Source of the DNA: Ambrosia x helenae
Taxonomy: Eukaryota > Streptophyta > Magnoliopsida > Asterales > Asteraceae
Direction: 5' to 3'
NCBI GenBank assembly: GCA_030844895.1
Contig: CM061228.1
Coordinates: 34,534,626 to 34,598,625 of the forward strand
Length of the DNA stretch: 64,000 bases
This document shows, in pieces, positions 32,411 to 44,877 of this stretch. The translations under genes and the position numbers were made by a program. A model generated the notes under the pieces. The model was not told where the DNA came from. It was given only the letters and a program-made list of their open reading frames with translations, and searched no databases. How positions within the stretch are numbered: the stretch's first letter is position 1; each line of letters starts with the position of its first letter.

Positions 32411-33367
32411 ATCGAAGTAAACTTGCAAATCCTTTCATTGATGGTTATGCTTTTTAATTTCATGTTTAGTAAACAGACCATAATAGTTGGTCTGTTAATA
32501 TTTTTTATATTTTGGAGGAGTATAATTGTCTTAAAAAAATATTCTCTTCACGTGTCATCAGAAGTTTGTTTCATCATCTATTGCTTGCTTCATCAGTGTA
32601 TAATCATCAACTCTTTCTAGAACAGTTGTTACTACAACAATTGTTGATTCAAACATATATTCATTCAACAGTTTCCTTCAAACAAATGTTGCTTTAGAAT
32701 TAGCTTTATTTATGTAATGTTGTTTTGTATTGTCCTTACAAACATGTGTTGAGTTGTCAACATACTTTTAAAAAACTACAATAGCAATTACACTTATTAT
32801 TGGAATCAAAGCAGAAGTTTATACAGACTTTTTCATTCTTAACTTTAACTAATATCTTCCAAAAATATATAAAAGTAATTATGACATAAAACTTTATTGT
32901 TAATATATATAGTTTAACAAAGACAATAAACAATTAAACTTCAAAATACAATTGATAAAATTTAAATAATGTTAGTCTTTTCAGGTTCATAATTACAAAG
33001 GGTCGAAACCCTGAAAACTCTACGATGATAACTGTACAGATACGGGATATATAATGTGGTTACAAACATGTGTTGAGATGTCAACAAATATTGAAAAAAA
33101 AAACTACTATAGAAATGAAACTTATTATTGGAATTCCATAATTTTACTGAAAATATTCAACTTACACAAACATATAATATACAAAAATCCCGAAAACATC
33201 ACAAAACAAAACTGTCAAGATACCTGTTAATATGATTGATCAGATGTTTAATTCTGAAGGGGGTTACAACAATGGAAAGATAAATTAATAGGTGGGTGAG
33301 AGCTGTGTTGGGATAACAGATGTTGCAAGTAAAAACCAGTTCAAGCATCCAATCTTCAGTAACCGTT
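32411..33367. other. AT-rich DNA, probably Helitron body
   Basis: Contains two related stretches (about 32735-32830 and 33060-33135) with acaaacatgtgttgag-tgtcaac, ctacaatag or ctactatag and acttattattgga, suggesting an internal duplication. No gene. Confidence 0.45.
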
Positions 33368-33380
33368 GGCTTTGATACCA
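33368..33380 (-). other. Primer-binding site beside the old minus-strand LTR
   Basis: The minus strand reads tggtatcaaagcc 3 nt after the LTR end (one change from tggtatcagagcc). About 10 nt of matching internal sequence follow, and then the element is lost. Confidence 0.75.
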
Positions 33381-33383
33381 ATC

Positions 33384-35846
33384 TATCACACCCTCAAATT
33401 CCACTTGCGGGGTTTTACCGCGAGGCTCGTGACACACCAGGATCCAAGTCAACGATCACAATAAACAAACACTAAATGTAATGGATGAAAACCAAAACAT
33501 TAAGTTTTGAACCATAAACCAACAGCGGAAGCATATCTTGTTTACAACCAAAAGACATAACGTAGTTTGAAAACATTATTTAAAATGCACTAGAAACTCT
33601 AGACGCCGTGCAAGACTCCGTGCGCCTAGTCCATTGACTACTACGAGTTGGAAACCATTACTGACATGTAACTCCAGTGTATGCCCAGTATGTATGAGTC
33701 ACCGTCATCATAGGTGACTCCGGAAGTAGAGACAATATGCACCCGCACGGCTCCAAGCCGTTGAGTGGGGTTAGTCAATCCCAATAGATCTATCCGCATT
33801 TCCCCGATATGTATACCACATATTCATGGTTTCCACCTGGGACTTCCCTGATGAAACGCCCGTATAGTAAATAACCATAACCATAGTATAACATGACCTT
33901 TAAAGTGTAAGTATGTAGCATGTTTCTCCCCGAAAGTAAACAGTAAAAGCGGGGGTGTGACACTCACCTTAGGTTGCGTTACTTGAAAAACAGTTAAATC
34001 AACAAGCTATGATAGCCCCAAATAGTGGCGACCTATCATGAGACGTATATAAATACCTAGACTAATAACCCGTAGGTTAACTAGTCCCCGAATGTCCAGA
34101 CCATAACCATGTACGTTTGAAAACATCTTTGACCGTTAAACCGATCGCACGACACAAGACTCGACATCCCATTGGTGACCCGACATCCCATTGGTGACCC
34201 GACATCCCACGTGTTATCCAAGAACGAGAAATTAAGCAATCGCATGCAACTATACACTTAACACGCATCCATGTTCACTTCATCTATCATACGAGTCATA
34301 TATAGCATAAACGAGTCCGAACACGTGTTACCAAGTTATTAGACATACCACAGGGTTCCTAACATGTTCCTAGGTGTCAAATCATGTTTCGGGATGTCAA
34401 AATACACTTACAGCAGCAAAACACACGATTAGGAATCAAACATGCAATTAGGAAAGTCAACTAGTGAGTAGGATGGTCAACAGGAAATTAGGATTTGTAA
34501 TCACATGTTCTGTATGCGGATAGGTGCCTAATCTCCCCCTTATTATGCGCGATTAGGGCTACTTGGCCCTTTAACAGGCGAGTAGAACTCCTACTCGCCC
34601 CATGCAGTCACATGTCGCTTTTCGCGCGTTTAACCCTCCAACTCAGATCTGAAACATGTAAAAACACCCAACATCAAACCTAAATCATTAAACAACCCAT
34701 TCCAAACAAAAACCCCCAATTTATCACTGGTCTAACACCCTATTTGCAATTATTTCCAAAAATGGCAAAGTACTAAGTAACATTAAAGATGCATATATTT
34801 CCTTAAATGGCAAATAAACAGATCTCATCACCTACAACCTTGAAAATCATCATTCCTCTGTTATTATACCATTCTAGTGTGAATCCTAACATCAAACAAT
34901 CATCAAATCATACCATAACACCCTAAATCTTCAAGAATCACTCAAATGGGTCAAAATGCATATTATCACCAAGACACCATAATAATTGCTCAAAACCTTA
35001 GGAAAACATCTTAACAACTCATACACATCAGCAAAACATCAATTACATGGAAACATTCACGTTTTAACCATTAAAAACCGTTTCTTGCATGAATACTCCA
35101 CATAGAGCAAGTATAAAGGTTTAGACTTGTTTTAGAAACTCATTTAAAAGGTTTTCAAAGACACAAACTTGATAAAACTAGGTCTGGACCTTTGGGAACC
35201 AAGGTATCAACATTACAAAGGCTTAGGGTAGATAACACACCTTGGATTTTGCTAAGGAAGGAGTGTAAGCTTAGGAATGATGGGTTTTAGTGCAAAAAAT
35301 GAGTTCTAGAGGTGTATTATGGTGTGAGGGAGGCTTGGGACCAGTTAGGGTCGCACAAATGGTGTTTTACAAGTCAAGGGTTGTATTTATAGGTGTTTCC
35401 TAATCGTTCAGCACATTACAGGCAAGTAGGGCCTGTTATAGGCGATTAGCACTATTTAACACACATAAGCACGTGTTTTCGGGTTTTTGGTGCGTTAAGC
35501 ACTATTTTAACACACATAAGCACGTATTCACTTACCGACAAGTCATATAATGATTATAAACATATAAAGCATGATAAATAACACGTTCACATTCGTTCAC
35601 CAATTCCCGAGACTCGAGACTTGCGTGTGTGCATTAAATCCGGCGGTTCTACGAATCACCAATCCTTGTACACATGGTTATGGACCGACTCCCAATGATC
35701 TCGTGGATCATTATAACAACTCCCGATGATTCTCCGAACCATCATAACGACTCAACTGACCCAGTTAAGTATGTAACATGCATGACTCGCTAAGGTAGAC
35801 TTACTAGTTTGATTGATGTTACTGACCTGAGTTTGCCGGTGTCACA
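33384..35846 (-). repeat. Gypsy LTR, minus strand, 5' LTR remnant of a truncated element
   Basis: On the minus strand it runs from tgtgacaccggc to gggtgtgata, with a primer-binding site after it. It is related to the G2 LTRs but clearly diverged. It keeps the TATA context (about 35388-35395 on the minus strand) and the two word clusters (35400-35450 and 34530-34620). It lacks about 150 bp containing the leader acceptor and the second half of the 12-nt inverted repeat. It is older than G2, and its right part was copied to 44902-45754. Confidence 0.85.
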
Positions 35847-37169
35847 ATAATACTCGATAAATGTAAAACTTGTATGTCCTAAAACCTAACAAGCACAAAT
35901 ATTTTCCAAAGTAGTTGGATAATAGTTGATAACATTATGAATGTTATTGTGAGAATTCAAAATATTTTTGAATGGCATCAATGCTTTCGAGATGATGCAA
36001 GTGTTGAGGATATTTTATCCTCGACTTATGGACATGGGCCTTGGTGTGGCATAGTGTGAGTTTATCTCTCAATGCCCTAAGGAGTATCTTGCACGTGCTT
36101 GGAGGATTTGGAGTTGTTAGAGAACAATCCAAAATGACATTGGAATCCTTCTCACTTTGCGGCGTTGTGAACAAAGTTGTTGATAATATATTTTGGATAA
36201 ATGCCTAAAAGGAAGTCAATAAAGGAAAAACAAGATAACATTGTTCAAAGCAAAGGCAAAGGCAAAGGCAAATCTACTTTAGGAAGAGTCCTAAAATTAG
36301 ATTACCAAATTTACCAAATCGTCGGCTATACGTAAGAAAAGATGACAGCTCACTCAGAATCGACGCCTAAACATTTCATCAACGTATACCGGGTTCAATA
36401 AAGTAATCGATCACCAACCTATCGTGAGTAGTAGCAGCAATATTAAATATAACTATTAGCTACACAAAAAAAAATATCCATTACACTAACAAATATTAGT
36501 TACCTCAAAAAATATTAACTGCACTAAAAAAATATTAAGAAGACTAAAAAATAGTAATTGCACTAAACATAAAAAAATAATTACCTTCTTACGTCTTCCG
36601 CGTTTTACGTTCGGACGTAGTTTCTTCTTCCTTTAAAATAATTTGTGTACTTTACATTACTGCGTTAAAAATTTTGTTGATTTCATCAGAAGTGGGTTCG
36701 AATATATGATTTAGGAAATGAGGATTGATAGTTGTAGAATTGAGAGTTTTAAATCGGATCGTTTTCTAACGGTCGAATATCAAAATCAACAAAAGAGACC
36801 CATGAAGATCGTGGCATCTTTCCCGGCCACCACGCGTGAAAGTCATGGGGGTGCGGTGTTTTCGTGAGGCGACAGCCCACGTGGCTTCTCCACGGCCTGG
36901 CCAGTTGCCACCATACCGTCCAGCCTAATCTTAGATTTCAAACCGATACTTACAATACAATACAACACAAGAAATTTACGTAGCTATTAGAATATATAAT
37001 CTATAATCTATAATCTATAATCTATATCTATAACTATTAATAAAAGAATTGAATTATGATGATGTGGCATATGCCTCAACCCCCCATTAAATATGCCACG
37101 TAGCACGTTGAGGTGAGAGGTTTAATAGAATATTTATTTAAAAATAAATAAAAGAAGATATGCATATCT
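35847..37169. other. Flank between the old LTR and G2, includes a Helitron 5' end
   Basis: AT-rich DNA with no credible gene. It contains aaggcaaaggcaaaggca (36253-36272), weak tandem aatatta...cactaaa units (36470-36575) and a GC-rich patch (36800-36910). From about 36988 it becomes the 5' part of a Helitron. It is duplicated at 45755-47077. Confidence 0.6.
36988..37169 (+). mobile_element. 5' part of a Helitron split by G2
   Basis: Repeated taatcta units run into tctatatctataactatt and aataaaag, the usual AT-rich start of plant Helitrons. A gatgtggcatatgcc/atatgccacgt block follows, as in the Helitrons at 51735 and 52410. The G2 insertion at 37170 interrupts it, and it resumes at 49755. 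The exact 5' base is uncertain because of the repeat. Confidence 0.65.
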
Positions 37170-37705
37170 TGTGACACCCGGCAAACTCAGGTTAGTAACG
37201 TTGACTAAACTAGTAAGTCTACCTTAGCGAGTCATGCATATTACGTCCTTAACGGAGTCAGTCGAGTCGGTATGATGATTCTGGGAATCATCGGGAGTCG
37301 TTATGATGATCCGCGGGGTCATCGGGAGTCGGTCCATAACTATGGGTACAAGGATCGGCGATTCGTGGAATCGCCGGGTCTAATGCACACACGAGTCTCG
37401 AGTCCCGGGAATTGGTGAACGGATGCAAACGTGTTAGTTATCATGCATTATATGTTTGAAATCACTATGTGACTTATCGGTATGTGAATACGTGTTTAAA
37501 TATGTTAAAATAGTGTTTAACGCGCCAAAAACTCGTTCCAGCACCATAGGGGCGATTAGGAACCCCTAATCGCCTATATATGGGGCGAGTAGGGAGTATT
37601 ATAGGCGATTGGGACCTAATCGCCTGATGTTCCATGCGATTAGGCTCCCAGTCGCGTGACATGCTCTGCTAATCGCATGAACAGCAGAGTCCGGGTCAAA
37701 ACACC

Positions 37706-37713
37706 TATAAATA
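37706..37713 (+). promoter_or_regulatory. LTR TATA box (G2 left LTR)
   Basis: tataaata, just after the first word cluster, at the place equivalent to 4606 in G1. Confidence 0.7.
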
Positions 37714-39080
37714 GAACCCTTAACTCCCCAAACACCTCTAGAACAACCCTAGCTGCTCCCAAACCACCCACACACCTTGAAACACCTCTGGAACTCTTTT
37801 TGCTACAAAAATCACCATCTCCAAGCTTGCACACCTTTCTTTAACAAAACCCAAGGTGTGTTCTTCATCCCTAACCTTTGTAAAGTTGTTATTTTGAGTT
37901 CCCCAAAGTTCCAGACCTTGTTTTACCAAAATGTGTCTTTAAAAACCTTTCAAAAGAGTCCTAAACCAAGTCTACACCTTAATGCTTGTTATATGTGAAG
38001 TTTACATGCATATGTTAGTCTTCTTGGTGATTTTAACATGAATGTTTTCAAGATATGATTGTACTTCTGCTATGTAGAGGTTATTAGGAAGGTTGTCTTA
38101 GAATTTTAGCCATTATTGTGGTGTTTTGAAGAAAATGCATATTTTGACCCATTTGTATGTTCTTGAGGATTTAGGATGATTATGGTATGATTGTTGATGC
38201 AATGTTGTTAGGATTCATACTAGGAAGATGTTAGATCAGAGGTTTGATGATTTACATGTTTGTAGAGTTTGAAATCTGATTGTTTCCATTTAAGGAAAGA
38301 TAAGGTTGGTTGGTGAAACCTAGTACTTTGCCATTTTAGGAAATAATTGCATAGAACATGCTAGATCAGTGATATGTCGGGGGTTTTTTGCTTGAAATGG
38401 GTTGGTAAATGATTTAGGTTTGATATTGGGTGTCGTTGCATGTTTCGGATCTGATTTGGAGGGTTAAACGCGCGAAAACCCGTTACACAGCAGCTGCAGG
38501 CGATTAGGCATCCTAATCGCCTGAGCTGGGGGCGATTATGCAGACATATGGGGCGATTAGGACCCTAATCGCCTCATGCTTCATGCGATTAGGCCCCTAA
38601 TCGCCTGTAGGCTGATGCCTACTCGCGTGTGACCTTCCTAATCGCATGTACTGCTGTCGTGAACGCGTTTTGACATCCCGGAACACGATTTGACACCTAG
38701 GAACATGCTAGGAACCCCGGGATACACCCAATGACTTAGTAAGACGTATTCGGACCTGTTTATGCGTTAATTGGACATTATGCTAGACTAGGTGAACTCT
38801 TGCGCGTATTAAGTGTTTAATTGCATATGTTGCATGATGTCTTGCATTTATCTAACACGTGGAATGTCGGGTCACCAATGGGACGTCGGATCTTGTCTGG
38901 CACGGTCGGTTTAACAGTTAAAGGTGTTTTCAAACGTTTATGGTCACGGTCTGGACATTCGGGGACTAGTTAGCCTGCGGGTTATTAGTCCAATACTTAT
39001 ACACATCTTATGATAGGTCGCCGCTATTTGGGGCTATCATAACATAATTACTTAACTGTTTTCAAGTAACGCAATCCAAG

Positions 39081-39562
39081 GTGAGTGTCACAGCCCCACT
39101 TTTACCGTTTTACTTTTGGGGGAGAAACATGCTACTTATTCGATTACTCATCATAGATCATGTTATACTATGGTTATTTCACGTACTATGCGGCTTTTAC
39201 AGAAAGTCCCAGGGGGGAACCATGAATGTGCGGGATGCACAACGGGGGAAATGTGGATAGATCTATTGGGCCTTACAAACCCCACCCGACGGCTGGGAGC
39301 CGGGCGGGTGCATATTGTCTCTAATACTTTGGGGGTTACCAAGGCATCGGTAATCCCGTCCGTCTGGGCTGGCTTCAACACTTATACCGGTTTAGTAATG
39401 GATTCCCAACCGCAGTAGTAGCAACACTTAACGTCTAGCTAACGTTCTTATAACATAGTAGTAACGGGAAATGATCTTACCGAACTTATAACAACACTTT
39501 ATGAAAGAAAACCTGTGAACTCACCAGCATTATATGTTGACATTTTTGGCATGTTTTCTCAG
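39081..39562 (+). other. Putative intron in the LTR leader (G2 left LTR)
   Basis: Donor ccaag|gtgagt at 39081; acceptor ttttctcag|gt ending at 39562, with a possible branch site gttgac about 28 nt before. Equivalent to 5856-6379 in G1 and to 48988-49469 in the right LTR. Splicing is inferred. Confidence 0.45.
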
Positions 39563-39845
39563 GTCGCTAAGGTAGCAGTCAATGGGCTAGGCGCACGGAG
39601 TCATGCACAGCGTCTATTATTTTGAAGCGTATTAAACAATGTCTTTGTAAACAATGATATGTCTTTTGGTTGTAAACAAGAATGCTTCCGCAGCTGGTTT
39701 ACAGCTCAAAGCATGATATTTTGGTTTTAAATATAATTATGAATGCATGTTTGTTGTATGTTTATTGTGATCGTTGACTGAGATCCTGGTGTGTCACGCG
39801 CCTCGCGGTAAAACCCCGCACGTGGAATTTGAGGGTGTGACAGAT

Positions 39846-39859
39846 TGGTATCAGAGCCA
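39846..39859 (+). other. Primer-binding site (tRNA-iMet type), G2
   Basis: tggtatcagagcca lies 3 nt after the LTR end, identical to that of G1. Confidence 0.9.
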
Positions 39860-40462
39860 ACGGTTATAGTGAACTAGGACTGCATGTAGAGTCTAGTCTA
39901 TAACTGAGTCACACACACTAGACGGTCACAATTAGTCAAGTCTTAGCAAGTGGGTAACAATATGACTTGTCGGGGGTGTCGGTGTCATCGTCTACTACGC
40001 TACGTCATCTATTTACTCTTTATCATTCTATTTCTTGACTCGTCCTTACCATGATCCGATGGCGAACGATATACTACTGAACTTTCTTGACGGCGGTGTA
40101 CATTGGGGTAGCTTCGACGTACTCTTGAGATCTGTCCAGGGATTTGGACATCTCCCCTCTATGCCCTAATGAACACGCCCGTTCTTATGCATACTATCTC
40201 GTACTTATACTTATGATAATACCATGATTGGCGCTAGTGTTCGGTGACATGAACTTCAAACTTAAAGCGCGCCTGGAGGACCATGTGGAACAGTTTATCA
40301 TGTCGGGTGCACACGAGATCATAAACTGTGACGCATGGGATCCCTGGCGGACTTTGGGCTTGAACGGATGGACCCGAGCTGGGCTCTGTCTAATTTCTTG
40401 AAATTCCTAATGGGTTATACCACGGGCAAGCCTAAATCTTTTGTTTCATGTTGTGACAGAAG

Positions 40463-41765
40463 ATGTCGGAAGCTCGTGGAGGTCGCAGAGGCGGCCGTGC
40501 TGGCGGTCGTGCTGGCGGCCATGGTGGCGGTGGTGGCCGCGGGAATATTAATATGACCCAGGCTGAATTGGATAACTTAATGCAGCAGCACGTGAATATT
40601 GCTCTGGCTGCATTCCAAGCCGCTCATATTGCTATGGGTGGTACGTCGGTTCTCACCTATTCTACCTCGTTCTGGGGTACTTTACCTTTTCTTGATTCTC
40701 ACCCACGTGTCTGTTCCAGGTGGTGCTGTCAATCCTCCTCCATCCCAGTGTTCCTATAAAAAGTTTATGGATTGCAAGCCCCACAACTTTAGTGGCACTA
40801 AAGGGGCGGTGGGACTGCTCCGTTGGTTGGAGAAAATCGAATCTGTTTTCTCAATGTGCAACTGCCCGGAAGGCGACCGGGTGAAATATGCTTCTGCGAC
40901 CCTGGAGGGTCAAGCTTTAACTTGGTGGAACTCCACCACCCAGACTATGGGCATTGGGGAAGCCCACGCTATGCCCTGGGCGGAGTTCATTCAGTTGCTG
41001 AAAAATGAGTATTGCCCGAGGGATGAAATCCAGAAGCTTGAGCATGAGGTCTGGAATCATAAGATGGTGGGTTCCGAGATTGAAACTTATACTGCTAGGC
41101 ACAATGAGTTGGCGGTGTTGTGCCCCGATCTGCACGCACCCGAATACCGAAGGATTGAGCATTACGTTGCTGGGTTAGTACCGGAGATTGCCGGGTTAGT
41201 TGCTGCGGGTAACCTCACTGTTTATTCTGAGGTGGTTCGGTCGGCCCACAGGCTGACCAACATGAAGGTGGCTGAAGGGGTCTTGCCTCCTCGAGGCGCT
41301 GCTGTGAAGACTTCTGATAGTAACAAGCGGAAGTGGGAAACCGTGGGGAAGGGCTCGAGCTCGGCTCAGCCTCAGCAGGTGAGGAAGACTGATACTGGGG
41401 GATCGTCGTCTGAACGACAACCGGGGGTTTATGCTGGGAAGTTGCCGAAGTGTGATCGATGCAACTATCATCATACCGGTTCTTGCGATGATAAGGACCG
41501 TTGCCGTCGGTGCCATAAGGTTGGGCACCAAGCCAAAGATTGTAGGTCCAACCCTTTGGGGAACCGAAACCCGTCGGTCACACCAGCCCCAGCCCCTCAA
41601 GTCGCTGCTCCCCAGGGAAATCAGGGGAAACAAGGGTGCTATAACTGTGGTGAGCTTGGTCACTACAAGCGTAACTGCCCCAAGTTGAAACAGGGTGAAG
41701 CTGGGAGGAATGGGCGGGTAATGGAAACAATGGGGGCGGAGGCAGGAATGCTCGCGCCTTCGTGA
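40463..41765 (+). CDS. Gag polyprotein of G2 with a candidate 79-nt intron
   Basis: The ATG at 40463 begins a Gly/Arg-rich leader like that of G1 Gag (SEARGGRRGGRAGGRAGG). At 40641-40719 a GT-AG segment separates it from the Gag core; removing it leaves one continuous frame. The core has KKFMDCKPHNFSG, LRWLEKIESVF and LTWWNS. Zinc knuckles CRRCHKVGHQAKDC and CYNCGELGHYKRNC follow. The frame is lost near 41715 at a G-run, so the terminal residues (about the last 17) are out of frame and protease follows in another frame. G1 Gag, otherwise closely similar, has no intron. Confidence 0.85.
40641..40719 (+). other. Candidate spliceosomal intron inside gag
   Basis: Starts gtacgt and ends tctgttccag, with a pyrimidine-rich 3' part and ttgattctc as a possible branch region. 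Length 79, so it shifts the frame if kept. The flanking exons join to a Gly-Gly-Ala-Val sequence. Plant introns of about 80 nt are near the minimum functional size. Confidence 0.55.
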
Positions 41766-41785
41766 TCGGTTTCAAGTGGTGCTCG

Positions 41786-42335
41786 ACAGGATCCCGACAC
41801 TGTTACTGGTACGTTTCTTCTCGATAATCGCTATGCTACGGTTTTATTCGATTCTGGTGCCGATAAGAGTTTTATATCTCTTGGGTTTAGCCAATTGCTT
41901 GATAGGGTACCTACACCTTTAGAGGCTAAGTACCTGATAGAATTGGCTGATGGTAAGAAAGTTGAGGCGACGCACGTCCTTAGGGAGTGTCACCTTGAGT
42001 TGTCGGGTTATTCCTTCCCTATTGATCTTATGCCGGTGTCCTTGGGTAGTTTCGATGTTGTCGTGGGTATGGATTGGTTGTCTCTGTATCATGCCGAGAT
42101 CGTTTGTTTTGATAAAGTCATTCGACTTCCTCTCCCTGATGGAGAAATTCTGTTGGTGCACGGTGAGAAGAGCGGGGTCCCATTGAGTATCATCTCGTGT
42201 ATGAAAGCCTATAAGTACCTTCGGAAGGGGTATTCTGCCATTCTGGCACTTGTTTCGGTTTCGTCTGAAGAAGAGAAGAAGATTGAAGATATTCCTGTTG
42301 TCCGTGACTTTCCCGATGTATTTCCCGAAGACTAA
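41786..42335 (+). CDS. Aspartic protease region of G2 pol
   Basis: Wording runs DTVTGTFLLDNRYATVLFDS and continues GADKSF. The DSGA active site of the retropepsin that cuts Gag-Pol is intact. Further on come PIDLMPVSLGSFDVVVGMDW and FPDVFPED. It ends at TAA 42333-42335, where relatives continue into RT; a single substitution could explain the stop. The frame differs from gag because of one-base changes in runs near 41715 and 41773. Confidence 0.8.
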
Positions 42336-42390
42336 CCTGGTCTTCCGCCCTATCGCCAGGTCGAATTTGGTATTGAACTTGCTCCGGGCG

Positions 42391-43328
42391 GCCCCTATTG
42401 CACGTGCCCCTTATCGTCTTGCACCTCCCGAGATGCAGGAGTTATCGAACCAGTTGCAGGAGCTGTTAGAGAAGGGTTTCATTCGACCCAGTTCGTCCCC
42501 GTGGGGAGCCCCTATTTTGTTTGTCAAGAAGAAGGACGGAAGCCTACGGATGTGTATCGACTACCGGGAGTTGAATAAGGTTACCATCAAGAATCGCTAT
42601 CCTCTTCCTCGCATCGATGACTTATTTGACCAGCTTCAGGGTTCTAGTTTCTATTCGAAGATCGATTTGAGGTCGGGGTATCATCAGTTGAGGGTTCAAG
42701 AAGCTGACATTCCGAAGACCGCCTTTCGAACTCGCTATGGCCATTTCGAATTCTTGGTCATGCCTTTTGGTCTCACCAATGCACCTGCCATCTTTATGGA
42801 TCTGATGAACCGTGTATGTAAGCCTTATCTTGATAAGTTCGTGATTGTCTTCATTGATGATATTCTAGTCTATTCCAAGAACGAGGTGGACCACCAGGAA
42901 TACTTACGTCTTGTTTTGGAGCTCCTGAGGCGGGAACAGTTGTACGCCAAGTTTTCTAAGTGCAGCTTCTGGTTGCGTGAAGTCCAGTTCCTTGGTCATG
43001 TTGTTAATGAGAAAGGAATTCACGTTGACCCAGCTAAGATTGAAGCCATTAAAGACTGGGAAGCACCAAAGACGCCATCTGAGGTGCGGCAGTTCCTAGG
43101 CCTTGCAGGTTATTACCGTCGTTTTATCGAGGGATTTTCGAAGATCGCTCAACCCCTCACCTCGCTTACCCAGAAGGACAGAAAGTTCGACTGGGGTGAT
43201 TCGCAGGAGTCGGCCTTCCAGTTGTTAAAGGCTAAACTCTGTTCTGCTCCTATCTTGTCCTTGCCTGAGGGTACGGACGATTTTGTGGTTTATTGTGACG
43301 CTTCTATCCGGGTCTTGGTTGTGTACTG
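42391..43328 (+). CDS. Reverse transcriptase and start of RNase H, G2 pol
   Basis: The continuous frame carries the RVT_1 domain: GFIRPSSSPWGAPILFVKKK, DYRELNKVTIKNRYPLPRID, DLRSGYHQL, then the catalytic FIDDILVYS with both aspartates. The thumb and connection follow (LGHVVNEKGI, then LGLAGYYRRFI). RNase H begins with VVYCDAS, after which the frame breaks at a G-run near 43310. The RT core looks functional. The native frame enters near 42390; upstream codons in the same frame are out of register. Confidence 0.9.
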
Positions 43329-43856
43329 ATGCAGCGCGAGAAGGTCATCGCCTATGCTTCTCGTCAGCTCAAAGTTCATGAGAAAAACTACCCCACCCAT
43401 GACCTGGAATTGGGTGCGGTGGTCTTCGCTTTAAAGATTTGGAGGCATTACTTGTACGGTACCAAATGCACTATTTACACCGATCACAAGAGCCTCCAGC
43501 ATATCTTTGATCAGAAGGTGTTGAATATAAGGCAGCGTCGCTGGGTCGAGCTTCTTAATGATTACGAGTGCGCTATCAAATACCATCCTGGCAAGGCGAA
43601 TGTGGTCGCAGACGCCTTGAGCAGGAAGGAAACGGCTAAACCTCGTCGTGTTCGAGCTCTTCAGCTCACTATCCATTCCGGCTTACCCGATCGAATCCGC
43701 TCAGCGCAGCAAGAAGCTTTGAAGGAGGAAAACCTTAAAGCTGAAACCATGCATGGTGCTGATAGCCACCTTGAACTCAGGTCCGATGGGTTACACTATT
43801 TCGCTGAACGTATTTGGGTTCCTTATTTGGGGCTTGCGGGAGCTTGTTCTGGATGA
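43329..43856 (+). CDS. RNase H C-terminal part and linker, G2 pol
   Basis: Continues RNase H in the next frame: KVIAYASRQLKVHEKNYPTH, DLELGAVVFALKIWRHYLYG, YTDHKSLQHIF, then NVVADALSRK. The linker to integrase runs to RIWVPYLG, where the frame is lost at a GGGG run near 43830. Only one-base events separate it from the RT part and from integrase. Confidence 0.85.
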   Translation: MQREKVIAYASRQLKVHEKNYPTHDLELGAVVFALKIWRHYLYGTKCTIYTDHKSLQHIFDQKVLNIRQRRWVELLNDYECAIKYHPGKANVVADALSRKETAKPRRVRALQLTIHSGLPDRIRSAQQEALKEENLKAETMHGADSHLELRSDGLHYFAERIWVPYLGLAGACSG

Positions 43857-44877
43857 AGCTCACAAGTCCCGGTACTCTATTCACCCTGGCTCCGATAAGA
43901 TGTACCAAGACCTAAAGATACTTTATTGGTGGCCGAACATGAAGGCGGACGTGGCTTCGTACGTGAGCAAGTGCTTGACCTGTGCCAAGGTCAAGGTCGA
44001 GTATCAAAAGCCATCCGGCCTTCTGCAACAGCCTGAAATCCCCGAGTGGAAGTGGGAGCGGATCACGATGGACTTTGTGACCAAACTCCCAAAATCGCCC
44101 AGTGGTTGCGACATGATCTGGGTGATTGTTGATAGGTTGACAAAGTCTGTGCACTTCCTCGCTATCAAAGAGACCGATGGTCTCGAGCGTTTGGCACGGT
44201 TATATCTCAAGGAAGTGGTCTCTCGGCACGGGGTGCCTGTCTCTATTATTTCTGATCGTGATCCTCGGTTCGCCTCTAACTTCTGGAAGTCCTTGCATAA
44301 GGCTTTGGGTACTCAGTTGGACATGAGCACAGCGTATCATCCGCAAACTGACGGTCAAAGTGAGCGGACAATCCAAACGCTAGAAGACATGCTTCGGGCA
44401 TGTGTGATCGATTTTGGCAAGGGGTGGGAGAGTCATTTACCGTTGGTGGAATTCTCCTACAACAACAGTTACCATTCTAGCATCAAGGCAGCTCCGTTCG
44501 AGGCTCTTTACGGGCGGAAATGCCGGTCTCCTCTTTGTTGGGCCGAGGTGGGTGAGAGTCAACTCACTGGCCCGGAACTTATGTACGAGACTTCCGAAAA
44601 GATCGTACAAATCCGTAACCGCATGGCAGCAGCTCGGGATCGTCAAAAGAGCTATGCCGATCGTCGTCGCAAGCCTTTGGAGTTTGAGGTTGGCGACAGG
44701 GTTTTGTTGAAGGTATCTCCGTGGAAGGGCGTTATACGTTTTGGGAAGCGAGGCAAATTGAATCCTCGGTATGTGGGACCGTTCGCAATCCTGGAACGGA
44801 TTGGACTGGTAGCATACAGGCTTGATCTGCCGCTGAGCTCAGTAATGTTCATAACGTCTTCCATGTTTCTAATTTGA
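43830..44877 (+). CDS. Integrase of G2 pol, C-terminus lost
   Basis: An H...H then CLTCAKVK zinc-binding region leads into the rve core with the DDE triad: the first D in MDFVTKLP, the second in SDRDPRFAS, and E in TIQTLEDMLRA. AYHPQTDGQSERT lies between. The C-terminal VGDRVLLKVSPW and LNPRYVGPF segment follows. Integrase inserts the cDNA in the nucleus; in chromoviruses a chromodomain then directs targeting, but here the frame slips near 44840 and the duplication junction at about 44880 removes everything beyond. Confidence 0.88.

Larger units (their letters stand above)
34992..39842. repeat. Duplicated segment, copy A
   Basis: Nearly identical to 44902-49749, at an offset of about 9908 bp. 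It covers part of the old minus-strand LTR, the unique flank 35847-37169 and the whole G2 left LTR. The differences are a few substitutions plus many one-base homopolymer changes. Confidence 0.95.
37170..39842 (+). repeat. Left LTR of G2
   Basis: 2673 bp, tgtgacacccgg to gggtgtgaca. It contains the 12-nt inverted repeat halves (37219-37230 and 39564-39575) and word clusters built on ggcgattagg/cctaatcgcc (37549-37680 and 38498-38655). A TATA box and a leader donor/acceptor pair are also present. Confidence 0.93.

Noticed and set aside
39116..39418. 100-codon frame, repeated at 49023-49325
   Set aside because: It lies within the G2 LTR, inside the putative leader intron, and is disrupted by a one-base difference between copies.
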